Program-made: the position numbers and the translations under genes
NCBI RefSeq assembly: GCF_025770785.1
Contig: NZ_JANZLA010000003.1
Span: 124,001 to 188,000 of the forward strand
From: Cellulomonas sp. SG140
Lineage (GTDB): Bacteria > Actinomycetota > Actinomycetes > Actinomycetales > Cellulomonadaceae
Direction: 5' to 3'
DNA length: 64,000 nt
Notes under the pieces: generated by a model
Database searches by the model: none
The model's input: the letters and a program-made list of their open reading frames with translations, nothing else
What the model was told of the DNA's origin: nothing
Part shown: one piece after another, positions 9,197-16,802 of the stretch
Layout: each line of letters begins with the position of its first letter
Position numbering within the stretch: the stretch's first letter is position 1

Positions 9197-11053
9197 TCAG
9201 CCTGCGACCGACGCGGTCGTGCCCGTCTCGTGGAGCGGGGCGCGGAGCGCCGTGACGAGGCTCGCCGCGTCGTAGGGGCCGACGTGCCGCTTGCCGTTGA
9301 CGAAGAACGTCGGGGTGGACAGCAGGTCCATCAGGTCGGCGTCGTCCACGTCGTCCTGCACCCGTCGCGACACGTCCCCGTCCTCGAGGTCCTGGGCGAA
9401 GCGGTCGACGTCCATCCCCAGCTCGTCGGCGTAGGCGAGCAGGTCCTCGCGCTCCAGGTGGTCCTGCCGGGCGAACATCACCTTCGCCAGCTCGAGGAAC
9501 CGGCCCTGACGGTCCGCCGCCTCCGCCGCCTCGGCCGCCTCGCGGGCGTGGGGGTGCACCCGCACGAGCGGCAGGTGGCGCCACACCCACACCACGTCGT
9601 CGCCCAGCTCGGCGAGCACCTCGTCCACCGACCCGGTGGCCCGGCTGCAGAAGGGGCACTCGAAGTCGCCGTACTCGACGATCACCATCGGGGCGTCGGG
9701 CCGGCCGCGATAGTGGTCGCGCTGGGCGTCGAAGGGTCGCAGCAGCGTCTTGCCGACCGCGACGGGCGGCGACCACCGGTCGACGACCGCGAGCAGCGCC
9801 CACCCGAGGCCGGCCGCCAGCACGGAGGCCACCAGCACCCCGACACGTGCCTGGGCGGCGGCCACCGGGTCCGGGATCGCGATGTCGGCGATCAGCAGGG
9901 CGATGGTGAAGCCGATGCCCGAGAGCGCCGCGCCGCCCGCCACCCGGCGCAGGCGGAGCCCGGGTGCGAGGCGACCCCAGCCGCTGCGGTCCACCAGTGC
10001 GGTGGCGCCGGTGATGCCGACCAGCTTGCCGACCACCAGGCCGAGCACGACCCCCCAGAAGAGCGGGGCGCGCAGCGCGCCGCTCAACGTCCCGGCGTCC
10101 AGGGGGACCCCGGCGTTGGACAGTGCGAAGACGGGCAGGACGACGAACGACACGAAGGGCGCCACGGCGACCTGCAGGCGCTCGTTGATGGAGATCGACT
10201 CGCGCAGGCCGCGGGTCGCGGCGGCGGCGTAGCGGGGGTTGGGCGACTGCCGGAACGCCCGGGTCAGCGCCTCGACGTTCTCCACGTCGCGCCGTCGCGG
10301 CGCGAACACGGGGATCAGCAGCGCGACGGCGACGCCGGCCAACGTCGGGTGGATCCCGGCCGCGTGCAGGGCGAACCACAGCACCACGGCGAGCACGCCG
10401 TAGACCGGCCCTCGGCCGGACGGCAGGAACCGCACCAGCGCGAGGAGCCCGACTGTGACGGCGGCGACCAGCAGCGCGCCGACCTGCAGGTGAGCGGTGT
10501 AGAAGAGCGCGATCACCGTCAGCGCGCCCACGTCGTCGACCACCGCCATGGTGAGCAGGAACACCCGCAGCCGCGCGGGGTGCCGGGGACGGATCAGGGC
10601 CAGCGCGCCGATCAGGAAGGCCGTGTCCGTGGAGATCACCACGCCCCATGCGTGGGCGTTGCCCGACCGGCCGGCCACCAGCAGGAAGATCAGCGCGGGT
10701 ACGGCGAGGCCGCCGATCGCGGCGGCCGCGGGAACGACGGCACGCGCACGCTCGGACAGCTGCCCTATGGTGACCTCGTCCTTGACCTCGAGGCCGACGG
10801 CGAAGAAGAAGACCGCCATCAGGGCGTCGTTCACCACCGAGTGCAGCGTGAGCTGGATCGAGGCGGACCCCAGCGACAGGCCCACGGGGGTGCCCCAGAA
10901 GGTGCCGTAGCTGTGACCGACGGGGGAGTTGACCCACACGACCGCCGCGACGGTCGCGGCGACGAGCAGGGCGGCCGACGCGCGGTCCCGGTCCATCCGC
11001 GGCGCGCGCGGCAACGGCGGCGGCGCGCTGGTCAGCTGCAGGTCCGTGCTCAT
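9197..11053 (-). CDS. nhaA: Na+/H+ antiporter NhaA fused to a DsbA/thioredoxin-like domain
   Basis: A 618-aa fusion. Residues ~20-425 are an NhaA antiporter that exports Na+ or Li+ in exchange for protons. Key residues are seen: the paired aspartates in AVVDDVGA (D173/D174), STDTAF (D143) and GKLVGI (K343). Residues ~440-600 form a DsbA-like thioredoxin fold with CPFC at 466-469 and the cis-proline region STPTFFVNG. Because NhaA ends near the membrane, the side on which the redox domain sits depends on helix count and is not settled here. I chose the ATG at 11053 (GGGAGG 4 nt upstream) rather than an upstream start. Confidence 0.92.
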   Translation of the reverse strand: MSTDLQLTSAPPPLPRAPRMDRDRASAALLVAATVAAVVWVNSPVGHSYGTFWGTPVGLSLGSASIQLTLHSVVNDALMAVFFFAVGLEVKDEVTIGQLSERARAVVPAAAAIGGLAVPALIFLLVAGRSGNAHAWGVVISTDTAFLIGALALIRPRHPARLRVFLLTMAVVDDVGALTVIALFYTAHLQVGALLVAAVTVGLLALVRFLPSGRGPVYGVLAVVLWFALHAAGIHPTLAGVAVALLIPVFAPRRRDVENVEALTRAFRQSPNPRYAAAATRGLRESISINERLQVAVAPFVSFVVLPVFALSNAGVPLDAGTLSGALRAPLFWGVVLGLVVGKLVGITGATALVDRSGWGRLAPGLRLRRVAGGAALSGIGFTIALLIADIAIPDPVAAAQARVGVLVASVLAAGLGWALLAVVDRWSPPVAVGKTLLRPFDAQRDHYRGRPDAPMVIVEYGDFECPFCSRATGSVDEVLAELGDDVVWVWRHLPLVRVHPHAREAAEAAEAADRQGRFLELAKVMFARQDHLEREDLLAYADELGMDVDRFAQDLEDGDVSRRVQDDVDDADLMDLLSTPTFFVNGKRHVGPYDAASLVTALRAPLHETGTTASVAG

Positions 11054-11147
11054 GGGGCCTCCCGTCGACCGTGGGCGTCTGGACGTGCCAACTCCGGGCA
11101 CCCGGTCGATCTTCCCCGTCGGTGGTCAGCGCCGACAGGCCCACGGA

Positions 11148-11185
11148 CGAGGGCGCCGGGCGGTCGCGTCGCCCCGGCGCCCTCG
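11148..11185 (-). terminator. Strong hairpin after the three-gene unknown operon
   Basis: A perfect 13-bp stem (11148-11160 with 11173-11185, arm CGAGGGCGCCGGG) and a 12-nt loop lie just past the stop at 11202. No T-run follows, as is common for high-GC actinobacterial terminators. Confidence 0.7.
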
Positions 11186-11201
11186 CCGTGCTCCGCAGCG
11201 C

Positions 11202-11924
11202 TCAGGACGCCGCGGCAGCCGTGCGGGACTCGTCGTCCTCGTCGCCCTCGCCCTTCCCCGCAGGCGGCAGCAGGTCCACGTCCGTCACGGAGACCCCGGG
11301 TCCGCGGGTGACGACGAAGAACACCGTCTGGCCCACGACGAGCTCCACCTCGGCCGGCTCGGCGACCGCATCGGTGATGGTGACGAGCGTGCCGGCCGAC
11401 AGCCGGGACTGCCACGCCTCGACGTCCTTGGCCGACCCGAGCCGCGGCTGGCGCACCCGGACCGTCCCCCGCAGCCCGGAGCCGTAGGCGTCACCCCACT
11501 CGTGCGTGCCGGCGGCGGTGAACGCGTGCGAGAAGCCCGACTCGTTCACCAGCCGGTCGCTGCCGAAGAACTCCTTCTCTCCGGCGATCGCGAACGGCCA
11601 CGAGGGGTCGGTGCCGTGCCACATCACCATGTCGCCGGTCCGGATGCGGACGGTCGGCTGGTCGACGACGAAGCGCGTGCCCTCGCGGCGGACCGTGAGG
11701 ACCGTCTGCGCCATCGCGCCGGTCTCGCCCTCGTCGACCTGCACCGTGAAGGGCGCCGCAGCCGAGCCACGGTGCAAGGACCGCACCGCCTCGACGGGCA
11801 CCGCCTTCGCCGGGTGCGCACCGGCGGCGACCACTGCGTACCGGTAGGTGCCCGGCCTCATGAACCGTTGCGCGTAGCTGTCGGTGAACCGCAGCACGCG
11901 GCTGTCCAGCTGGTCCGTGATCAT
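11202..11924 (-). CDS. Cupredoxin-fold-like protein without copper ligands
   Basis: A 240-aa cytosolic-looking protein with no signal peptide. Residues ~85-160 have the cupredoxin layout: VRIRTGDMVMWHG, then FSHAFTAAGTHEWGDAYGSGLRGTVRV, like plastocyanin GDxVxW ... F..G.Y.Y.C..H..G...V. However, the Cys and His copper ligands are absent (EWGDAYGSG in their place). A second VELVVGQTVFFVV segment near residue 200 may be another partial beta domain. The C-terminus is acidic and low-complexity. It is the last gene of a three-gene operon (GAGGAGG ribosome site, 10 nt after the previous stop). The function is unknown; a structural or binding role is an inference. Confidence 0.75.
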   Translation of the reverse strand: MITDQLDSRVLRFTDSYAQRFMRPGTYRYAVVAAGAHPAKAVPVEAVRSLHRGSAAAPFTVQVDEGETGAMAQTVLTVRREGTRFVVDQPTVRIRTGDMVMWHGTDPSWPFAIAGEKEFFGSDRLVNESGFSHAFTAAGTHEWGDAYGSGLRGTVRVRQPRLGSAKDVEAWQSRLSAGTLVTITDAVAEPAEVELVVGQTVFFVVTRGPGVSVTDVDLLPPAGKGEGDEDDESRTAAAAS

Positions 11925-11934
11925 CTCGCCCTCC

Positions 11935-12741
11935 TCACGCGCTGATGTCCGCGGAGAGCACCAGCTCGTCCTCGGGCGGGTTGTGCTGCACCTCGGCGCC
12001 GATGGTGTCGAGGGTGATGGTGACCGCGGGGTCGTTGGGTCCGGCCGCCGGCAGGACGGTGAAGACCTGCGGCTGGGCGTACACGGGGAACCGTGTGCCG
12101 CTGATGAACGGCGTGAGGATCGGGCCCAGCAGGCCCGTCAGCCCCGCGACCCCGATCGCGGCGACCACCGCGGCGACGAGCACCGCGACGAACGGCCCGA
12201 TGAGCGGGACCCACGCGACGGCAGCCGCCACCGCGGCGCCCACGACGGCGAGCATTGCGGCCGTGGTCAGGCCGAACTGCAGGTTGGGGACCCCCTGCAC
12301 CACGCCCTCGACCTTCCACGTCCCGGCCACCAGGGTGACGGCGATGCCGAGGTCGACGGTGGTCTTGACGTAGTCGGAGAGGTCGATCGGCACGGTGACC
12401 GTGGGCCAGACGATGTCGATCTTGGGCGTGCACACGTCCCCGACGCACGGGACGTGCACGCACACCTGCGGGATGTGGATGTCGGGCAGGAAGTCGCCGA
12501 TGTCCAGCGACAACGACAGGTGCAGGTGCCAGTCCATCCGGAGGTCGGCGACCCGGATGGTCCCCGGTGGGATCAGGTCCACCGTGCCGGGCGACGACAG
12601 CGTCGCGGTGGCGGCGTAGGCCGCCGTGAAGGGGCCGAACGAGCTGCTGCCGGAGGACGACTGGGGCGGCAGCCCGGCGGCGAGCGTGGTGAAGATCGTG
12701 GTGGCCGCGCCTTCGTCGATCGCGGCGATGATCTCGGGCAT
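11935..12741 (-). CDS. Unknown protein, middle gene of a three-gene operon
   Basis: A 268-aa protein I do not recognise. It is rich in beta-type repeats (DLRMDWHLHLSLSLDIGDFLPDIHIPQ) with a cysteine cluster CVHVPCVGDVC at ~93-103. A long hydrophobic Ala/Val segment follows around residues 150-195, which could be two membrane helices or a membrane-inserting hairpin. No signal peptide is seen. The acidic C-terminus (PPEDELVLSADISA) resembles the upstream protein's end in pattern. The stop of the preceding gene lies 9 nt before this ATG, so they are co-transcribed. Confidence 0.72.
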   Translation of the reverse strand: MPEIIAAIDEGAATTIFTTLAAGLPPQSSSGSSSFGPFTAAYAATATLSSPGTVDLIPPGTIRVADLRMDWHLHLSLSLDIGDFLPDIHIPQVCVHVPCVGDVCTPKIDIVWPTVTVPIDLSDYVKTTVDLGIAVTLVAGTWKVEGVVQGVPNLQFGLTTAAMLAVVGAAVAAAVAWVPLIGPFVAVLVAAVVAAIGVAGLTGLLGPILTPFISGTRFPVYAQPQVFTVLPAAGPNDPAVTITLDTIGAEVQHNPPEDELVLSADISA

Positions 12742-12750
12742 CGGTTGCTC

Positions 12751-13479
12751 CTAGAGGCTTCCGCGGGCCAGCACGGCGTCCGCCTCGATGAGCGGGCCCT
12801 GCGCCGGTGTCAGGGTGAAGGCGCCGACCCGGATGGCCGACAGCGGGATGGAGATGGTGGCCAGCACCGCGCGCAGCACGGTGCCGAGCAGGCACTCCAG
12901 CACGGACTCGAGCGAGTCCGGGGTGACGTCGACCAGCTCGATCGCGTCCAGCGCGAAGCCGACCGCGGGCTCACCGCCCGACGAGGTGGGCACGAGGTGG
13001 CCGATGGCCGCGACGCCCAGCTCCGTGCAGATCGGGTTGCGCGCCTTGCCACGGGACTCGTCCCACCGTTCGCGCTCGGCCTTGGCCGCCTCGCGGGCGG
13101 CGCGCTCGTCGGCGCCCTGCACACGCTCGCCGTGCGTCAGGTCGCCCTTGCCGCCGCGACTGGTGCAGTCGACGCACAGCTGCACGGTGGTCGTCAGCGA
13201 GAACTCACCCGGGCCGAGGGTCAGCTCCGGCGGGAGCGGGTCCTCCTGCTTGTACAGGTCCAGGTGCGGCGTGGTGAAGCGGACGTGCCAGTCGATGCCG
13301 CCCGTGCCCGGGAACGGGATCGCCGCCATGGCGGTGTCGAACCGGGTGGACACGGGGGTGAACGCCGGCGACCCGTACGACAGCAGGTGCGGTCGTGCGG
13401 TGGTCAGCGCTGTGACCAGGTCGTTCAGGGCCGACTCGTGTGCGGAGACGAAGACGGCCCACCCTTCGGTGAGACTCAT
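12751..13479 (-). CDS. Unknown protein, first gene of a three-gene operon
   Basis: A 242-aa protein of unknown function. The N-terminal ~50 residues look helical (WAVFVSAHESALNDLVTALTTA); the rest is beta-rich (GGIDWHVRFTTPHLDLYKQ; GEFSLTTTVQLCVDC, with a CxxC at ~113-116). A basic/acidic coiled linker (ERAAREAAKAERERWDESRGKAR) separates two beta parts. No signal peptide is present. The start is the ATG at 13479 with AGGAGG just upstream, not an earlier start that adds 13 basic residues. Layout and co-transcription suggest that the three products work together. A lipid-binding-like beta fold is possible but unproven. Confidence 0.74.
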   Translation of the reverse strand: MSLTEGWAVFVSAHESALNDLVTALTTARPHLLSYGSPAFTPVSTRFDTAMAAIPFPGTGGIDWHVRFTTPHLDLYKQEDPLPPELTLGPGEFSLTTTVQLCVDCTSRGGKGDLTHGERVQGADERAAREAAKAERERWDESRGKARNPICTELGVAAIGHLVPTSSGGEPAVGFALDAIELVDVTPDSLESVLECLLGTVLRAVLATISIPLSAIRVGAFTLTPAQGPLIEADAVLARGSL

Positions 13480-13610
13480 GGTGCCCCTCCTTCTCGCGGT
13501 CCGGCTGGTCCGCGACACGAAGGAGGAGGGCGCTCGGCACCGGCCAGATACGCCGCTGCCGGTGCCACCGCGGTCGGCAGCACCGGCAGGGCGTCCCCCC
13601 GGACCAGAGC

Positions 13611-13741
13611 TCAGACGACGCCCGGCTGGCCGCTCTCGGTCGTCTCGATCGCGTCCGAGTCGCCGATGATCTGGGTGCCTCCGTCTTCTTCGACGACGTG
13701 GTGGCCGGGCCCCGGTCGGGGAGATCCGGGGCCCGGGGCAT
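13611..13741 (-). pseudogene. Short coding remnant or frameshifted small peptide
   Basis: The last 30 codons before the TGA at 13611 show strong G/C-ending codon use and a protein-like acidic composition (HHVVEEDGG..., ending SGQPGVV). No start codon exists in that frame nearby. An ATG at 13741 overlaps the preceding peptide's TGA (TGATG) but lies in another frame. A single-base indel inside the GC hairpin at 13705-13736 would join the two into a peptide of about 43 aa. Either a true frameshift or a sequencing error in the hairpin could explain this. Confidence 0.35.
13705..13736. terminator. 11-bp-stem GC hairpin
   Basis: CCGGGCCCCGG (13705-13715) pairs perfectly with CCGGGGCCCGG (13726-13736) around a 10-nt loop. 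It follows directly after the small minus-strand peptide stop at 13741 and could terminate or attenuate transcription on that strand. Confidence 0.45.
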
Positions 13742-13806
13742 CAGGTAGCGCGCTTGCCCGGCACCGACGCCCGCGAGCAGATCGGCAACGGCTGGTCGGG
13801 CAGCAC
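13741..13806 (-). CDS. Possible 21-aa peptide gene
   Basis: A 21-codon frame from a GTG at 13806, with good G/C third-position bias. Its TGA overlaps the ATG of the following small frame (TGATG). The GGAGAA upstream could serve as a weak ribosome site, about 10 nt away. It may be a leader peptide. Evidence is codon use only. Confidence 0.25.
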   Translation of the reverse strand: MLPDQPLPICSRASVPGKRAT

Positions 13807-13884
13807 GGCGCGCCGTTCTCCGCGACGGCGTTCTGATTCGACGTTAGGCGCCGCGACGAGTGCCGCCTGGGTCCAAGGGCCCAC

Positions 13885-13900
13885 GTACCCCGGGGGGTAC
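13885..13900. promoter_or_regulatory. Palindromic operator of CsoR/CstR type
   Basis: GTACCCC-GG-GGGGTAC lies 36 bp before the repressor ATG. G-tract palindromes with TAC...GTA ends are the usual binding sites of the CsoR/RcnR/CstR family, so autoregulation by the adjacent gene is likely. Confidence 0.75.
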
Positions 13901-13935
13901 TCTGGAGCGCAGCCCAGGTAGGAGAGGATGGCCTC

Positions 13936-14220
13936 ATGCAGCTCGATGTCGACCAGCTCGGGACGGCGATCCACCGGCTCAAGCGCGCCCAGGGCCAGAT
14001 CGGTGCCGTCGTCCGGATGATCGAGGAGGGCCGGGACTGCGAGGACGTCGTCACGCAGCTCGCCGCGGTCAGCCGCGCCCTCGACCGTGCCGGCTTCGCG
14101 ATCATCGCGACCGGCATGAAGCAGTGCCTCACGCCGGCCGCCGACGGGGCGGACGACGAGGGCGAGGCCGAGCAGCTGGACGTCGCCAAGCTGGAACGCC
14201 TGTTCCTCTCGCTCGCCTGA
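13936..14220 (+). CDS. CsoR/FrmR-family repressor, CstR-like
   Basis: A 94-aa all-helical DUF156-family repressor. The DNA-contacting start (HRLKRAQGQIGAVVRMIE) and the sensor cysteines C35 (GRDCEDVV) and C64 (MKQC) are present. The His four residues before the second Cys, needed for Cu(I) in classic CsoR, is Gly60 here. That leaves a Cys-Cys pair as in persulfide-sensing CstR. Its own palindromic operator lies just upstream. No copper exporter, rhodanese or sulfide gene is adjacent, so the target genes may be elsewhere. It might sense persulfide, formaldehyde-like electrophiles or another metal. Confidence 0.88.
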   Translation: MQLDVDQLGTAIHRLKRAQGQIGAVVRMIEEGRDCEDVVTQLAAVSRALDRAGFAIIATGMKQCLTPAADGADDEGEAEQLDVAKLERLFLSLA

Positions 14221-14327
14221 GCCGCGTGCGGTCCGCCCGCGTCGCGAACGCGGTCGTCCCACGCCGCAGGCCCTGGCCAGCGGCCGCCGACCCGCCTACC
14301 GTGGGCGGTGAGGGCGAGGTGAGTGGG

Positions 14328-14552
14328 ATGCATGCATCCGTCGGTGACAGCGTCGTCGTCCACGGTCGCACGGTCGGCAGCCACGACCGCAAGGGCGAGA
14401 TCCTCGAGGTGCACGGCCCGGGCGGGACGGAGCCGTTCCTGGTCCGGTTCGACGACGGGCACGAGGCGTTGATCTTCCCGGGACCCGACCTGTCGCTCGT
14501 GCACCACGAGCACGGCCAGGCGCCGCGCCCGGATCTCGCCACGAGCTCCTGA
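14328..14552 (+). CDS. DUF1918 small protein
   Basis: A 74-aa protein matching the actinobacterial DUF1918 family: it opens MHASVGDSVVVHG, then GEILEVHGPGGTEPFLVRFDDGHEALIFPGPD. This is an SH3-like small beta-barrel pattern. The function of the family is not known to me. The ATG at 14328 follows GAGGTGAGTGGG. The next small gene starts 13 nt after its stop, so they are probably co-transcribed. The ~20-residue tail is polar and disordered. Confidence 0.88.
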   Translation: MHASVGDSVVVHGRTVGSHDRKGEILEVHGPGGTEPFLVRFDDGHEALIFPGPDLSLVHHEHGQAPRPDLATSS

Positions 14553-14565
14553 CCGGAGGACGGAG

Positions 14566-14754
14566 ATGGCAGGCAATCGCGCCGCCACTGTGAGCGGTGG
14601 CGGCGGAGCCGTCTACGGCCTCGGCATGGTCGGCGCGCTCGTGTGGTTCTGGCAGCAGGTCGACGGGTTCTGGCCGCACGTGCTGGGCGTCCTCAAGGCC
14701 CTCGTGTGGCCGGCGTTCCTCGTGTACCAGGCGTTCGGGGCGCTGCACCACTGA
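14566..14754 (+). CDS. Small membrane protein
   Basis: A 62-aa protein with a Gly-rich start and two hydrophobic, Trp-rich segments (VYGLGMVGALVWFWQQV and VLGVLKALVWPAFLVYQAF) that should form a membrane hairpin. A GGAGGACGGAG lies directly before the ATG. Similar tiny proteins are widespread in actinobacteria and have no assigned role. It probably shares a transcript with the DUF1918 gene. Confidence 0.78.
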   Translation: MAGNRAATVSGGGGAVYGLGMVGALVWFWQQVDGFWPHVLGVLKALVWPAFLVYQAFGALHH

Positions 14755-14811
14755 CGGTCGCTGCGCTCGCTCGCCGCGCCGGGTGCGGCCGGCTGCCCCA
14801 GAGTGGTCAGC

Positions 14812-15705
14812 ATGCAGAGCGAGCAGGCCCGTGTGATCGAGGACGCCCGCGTCACCGTCGTGGTGGCCAGCAGGGACCGCCGTGCCGACCTGCTCGCCAC
14901 CCTCGGGCGGCACCGCGCCCCGGTGATCCTGGTCGACAACGGCTCGTCGGACGGGACGCCGGACGCGGTGCGCCGTGCGCATCCGGACGTCGACGTGGTC
15001 GAGGCGGGGCGCAACCTCGCGGCCGCCGGACGCAACGTCGGTGTGCAGCGCGCTCGGACCCCCTTCGTCGCGTTCGCGGACGACGACTCCTGGTGGGAGC
15101 CGGGCGCCCTGCACGCGGCCGCCGAGCTGCTGGGTGCCCATCCGGAGGTCGCCGTGGTCCAGGTCGACGTCCTGGTCGGCGAGGAGAACCGCCGCGACCC
15201 GTTCTGCGACGAGCTCGCGCGCTCGCCGCTGCCCCGTGACGGGGCGGCCGCGATCCCGGTCCTCGGCTTCATGGCGTGCGCGGCCATGCTGCGGCGGGAG
15301 GACTTCCTGTCGGTCGGTGGGTTCGACGACGTGGTGCGGTTCCCCGGTGAGGAGGAGCGCCTGTCGTGGGACCTCGCCGCCGCCGGCCGTTCGCTGGTCT
15401 ACCTCCCGGGCCCGGTGGTGCACCACCACCCGTCGCAGCGCCGGCACGACCCGTTCTCGCGGCAGCGACGCGTCACCCGGTCCCGCGTCCTGTCCGGAGC
15501 GTTGCGGCTGCCGTGGCGGGACGCGGCCGGACGGTTCGGGGAGGAGTGGCGCGCCGGGGCGGCGCGTCGGCGCGGCGTCCTGGACGCCCTGACGGACCTG
15601 CCGGCAGCGGTGCGGGAGCGGCGGTCGTTGCCCGGGACCGTGCTCGCGGACATCGCGCTCACCGCCGGCGGCCCACCCTCGGCGAGGGTGAGCCGCGCGG
15701 GCTAG
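14812..15705 (+). CDS. Family 2 glycosyltransferase
   Basis: A 297-aa GT2 (GT-A fold) enzyme that should transfer a sugar from a nucleotide-sugar donor. Seen motifs are VTVVVASRDR, ILVDNGSSDGTPD, the metal-binding FADDDSWWEP (DXD-like), GFMACAAMLRREDFLSVGGFDD and the catalytic-region EEERLSWDLAAAG. It is soluble, with no clear membrane helix, and has a ~75-residue basic C-terminal tail. I prefer the ATG at 14812 to a GTG 9 nt earlier. No wall- or capsule-synthesis genes are adjacent, so the acceptor is unknown. Confidence 0.87.
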   Translation: MQSEQARVIEDARVTVVVASRDRRADLLATLGRHRAPVILVDNGSSDGTPDAVRRAHPDVDVVEAGRNLAAAGRNVGVQRARTPFVAFADDDSWWEPGALHAAAELLGAHPEVAVVQVDVLVGEENRRDPFCDELARSPLPRDGAAAIPVLGFMACAAMLRREDFLSVGGFDDVVRFPGEEERLSWDLAAAGRSLVYLPGPVVHHHPSQRRHDPFSRQRRVTRSRVLSGALRLPWRDAAGRFGEEWRAGAARRRGVLDALTDLPAAVRERRSLPGTVLADIALTAGGPPSARVSRAG

Positions 15706-15737
15706 CGGCTCCGGCCTAGGCCGGCGTCAGGAGCCGC
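15705..15737. terminator. Shared hairpin between convergent genes
   Basis: GCGGCTCC (15705-15712) pairs with GGAGCCGC (15730-15737), and CCGGCCTAGGCCGG (15711-15724) is a perfect palindrome within it. It spans both stops of the glycosyltransferase (+) and the SDR (-), so it may end transcription in both directions. Confidence 0.55.
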
Positions 15738-16791
15738 GACGTGACGCCGCGGCGAGGACGACGGCCCCCGCCAGCGCGGCAGCACCGGCCAGCACTCCCT
15801 TGTGCAACGTCGCCCAGACCTGGGCGCTCGAGTCCTTGGAGCGCCCGTCGAAGTCCCCGTGCGCACCGTGGTCGCCCGGGACCGGTTCGTACAGGTTCAC
15901 CCCGAGCGGGGGTGTGGTGTCGGTGGTGGTCTGCTGCGCCTCGTAGCCCGTCCTGGCGAGGTACCGGTCGAGCAGCGGGGCGATCACCCGGTTGCCGAGG
16001 ATCGTGCCGACGGTCGGGTACCCCACCCAGGTGGTGCGGCTGGGGTGCAGGGCGACGCGGGCCACCGCCTCGGCGCCGACCTCCGGCTGGTAGATCGGCG
16101 GCACGGGCTGCGAGTGGTGGGGGAGCAGGTTCTTCAACCAGCTGAACTGGACCGTGTTCAGCGCCGGCATGTGGACCATGCACACCGTGATGCCGCTCTT
16201 GCGGTGCAGCAGCTCGGTGATCACCGACTCCGTGAAGCCGACCATCGCGTGCTTGGCCCCGCAGTACGCCGACTGCAACGGGATGCCGCGGAACGCCAGG
16301 GCGCTGCCGACCTGGACGATCACGCCGCTGTCCCGCGCGTCCATGTGCCGCAGCGCCGCACGGGTCCCGTTCACCACGCCGAGGTACGTCACGGCGGTGA
16401 CGCGCTCGAAGTCGTCCGGCGCGACGTCCACGAACTGGCCGAAAACCCCCGTCATCGCGTTGTTCACCCAGAGGGTGATGGGGCCCAGCGTCTGCTCGAC
16501 CCGGTCGGCCGCCCGGTCGACGTCCTCGTGCGCCGCGACGTCCGTCGGCACGCCGAGGGAGCGCCGGCCGACCGCTGCGACGTCCGCCACCGCGCCGGCC
16601 AGGCCGTCCTCACCGCGGGCGAGCACGGCGACGTCCCAACCCTCGGCGGCCAGCGCTCGGACTATCGCACGGCCGAGCCCGGCCGATCCGCCCGTGACGA
16701 CCGCGACGCCACGCGCCCCGGGCACCCCGTCGAGCGCCTGCAGCCGTCCCGATCCCTCGGACTGCGGTGCGTGCTGGGTCGGTGCATCCAT
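15727..16791 (-). CDS. SDR-family oxidoreductase with C-terminal membrane anchor
   Basis: A 354-aa short-chain dehydrogenase. The nucleotide motif VVTGGSAGLGRAIV lies near residue 30, NNAMTG replaces the usual NNAG, the catalytic Ser is in VQVGSALAF, and the YxxxK pair is in QSAYCGAKHAMVGF. A ~100-residue extension ends in a hydrophobic helix (LAGAAALAGAVVLAAA) followed by RRGS, suggesting membrane attachment. GAGGAGGCAGGCG precedes the ATG at 16791. It is the last gene of the TPP enzyme / DUF4396 / SDR run and lies 11 nt after the DUF4396 stop. The substrate is unknown. Confidence 0.87.
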   Translation of the reverse strand: MDAPTQHAPQSEGSGRLQALDGVPGARGVAVVTGGSAGLGRAIVRALAAEGWDVAVLARGEDGLAGAVADVAAVGRRSLGVPTDVAAHEDVDRAADRVEQTLGPITLWVNNAMTGVFGQFVDVAPDDFERVTAVTYLGVVNGTRAALRHMDARDSGVIVQVGSALAFRGIPLQSAYCGAKHAMVGFTESVITELLHRKSGITVCMVHMPALNTVQFSWLKNLLPHHSQPVPPIYQPEVGAEAVARVALHPSRTTWVGYPTVGTILGNRVIAPLLDRYLARTGYEAQQTTTDTTPPLGVNLYEPVPGDHGAHGDFDGRSKDSSAQVWATLHKGVLAGAAALAGAVVLAAASRRGS

Positions 16792-16802
16792 CGCCTGCCT
16801 CC

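Larger units (their letters stand above)
13480..13935. other. Gene-poor gap with small coding traces, a hairpin and an operator
   Basis: This 456-bp stretch separates the three-gene minus operon from the plus-strand repressor. It holds the promoter of the minus operon (not identified precisely), a possible small-peptide pair on the minus strand (13611-13806), an 11-bp GC hairpin (13705-13736) and the palindromic repressor operator (13885-13900). I see no full-length gene. Confidence 0.6.
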
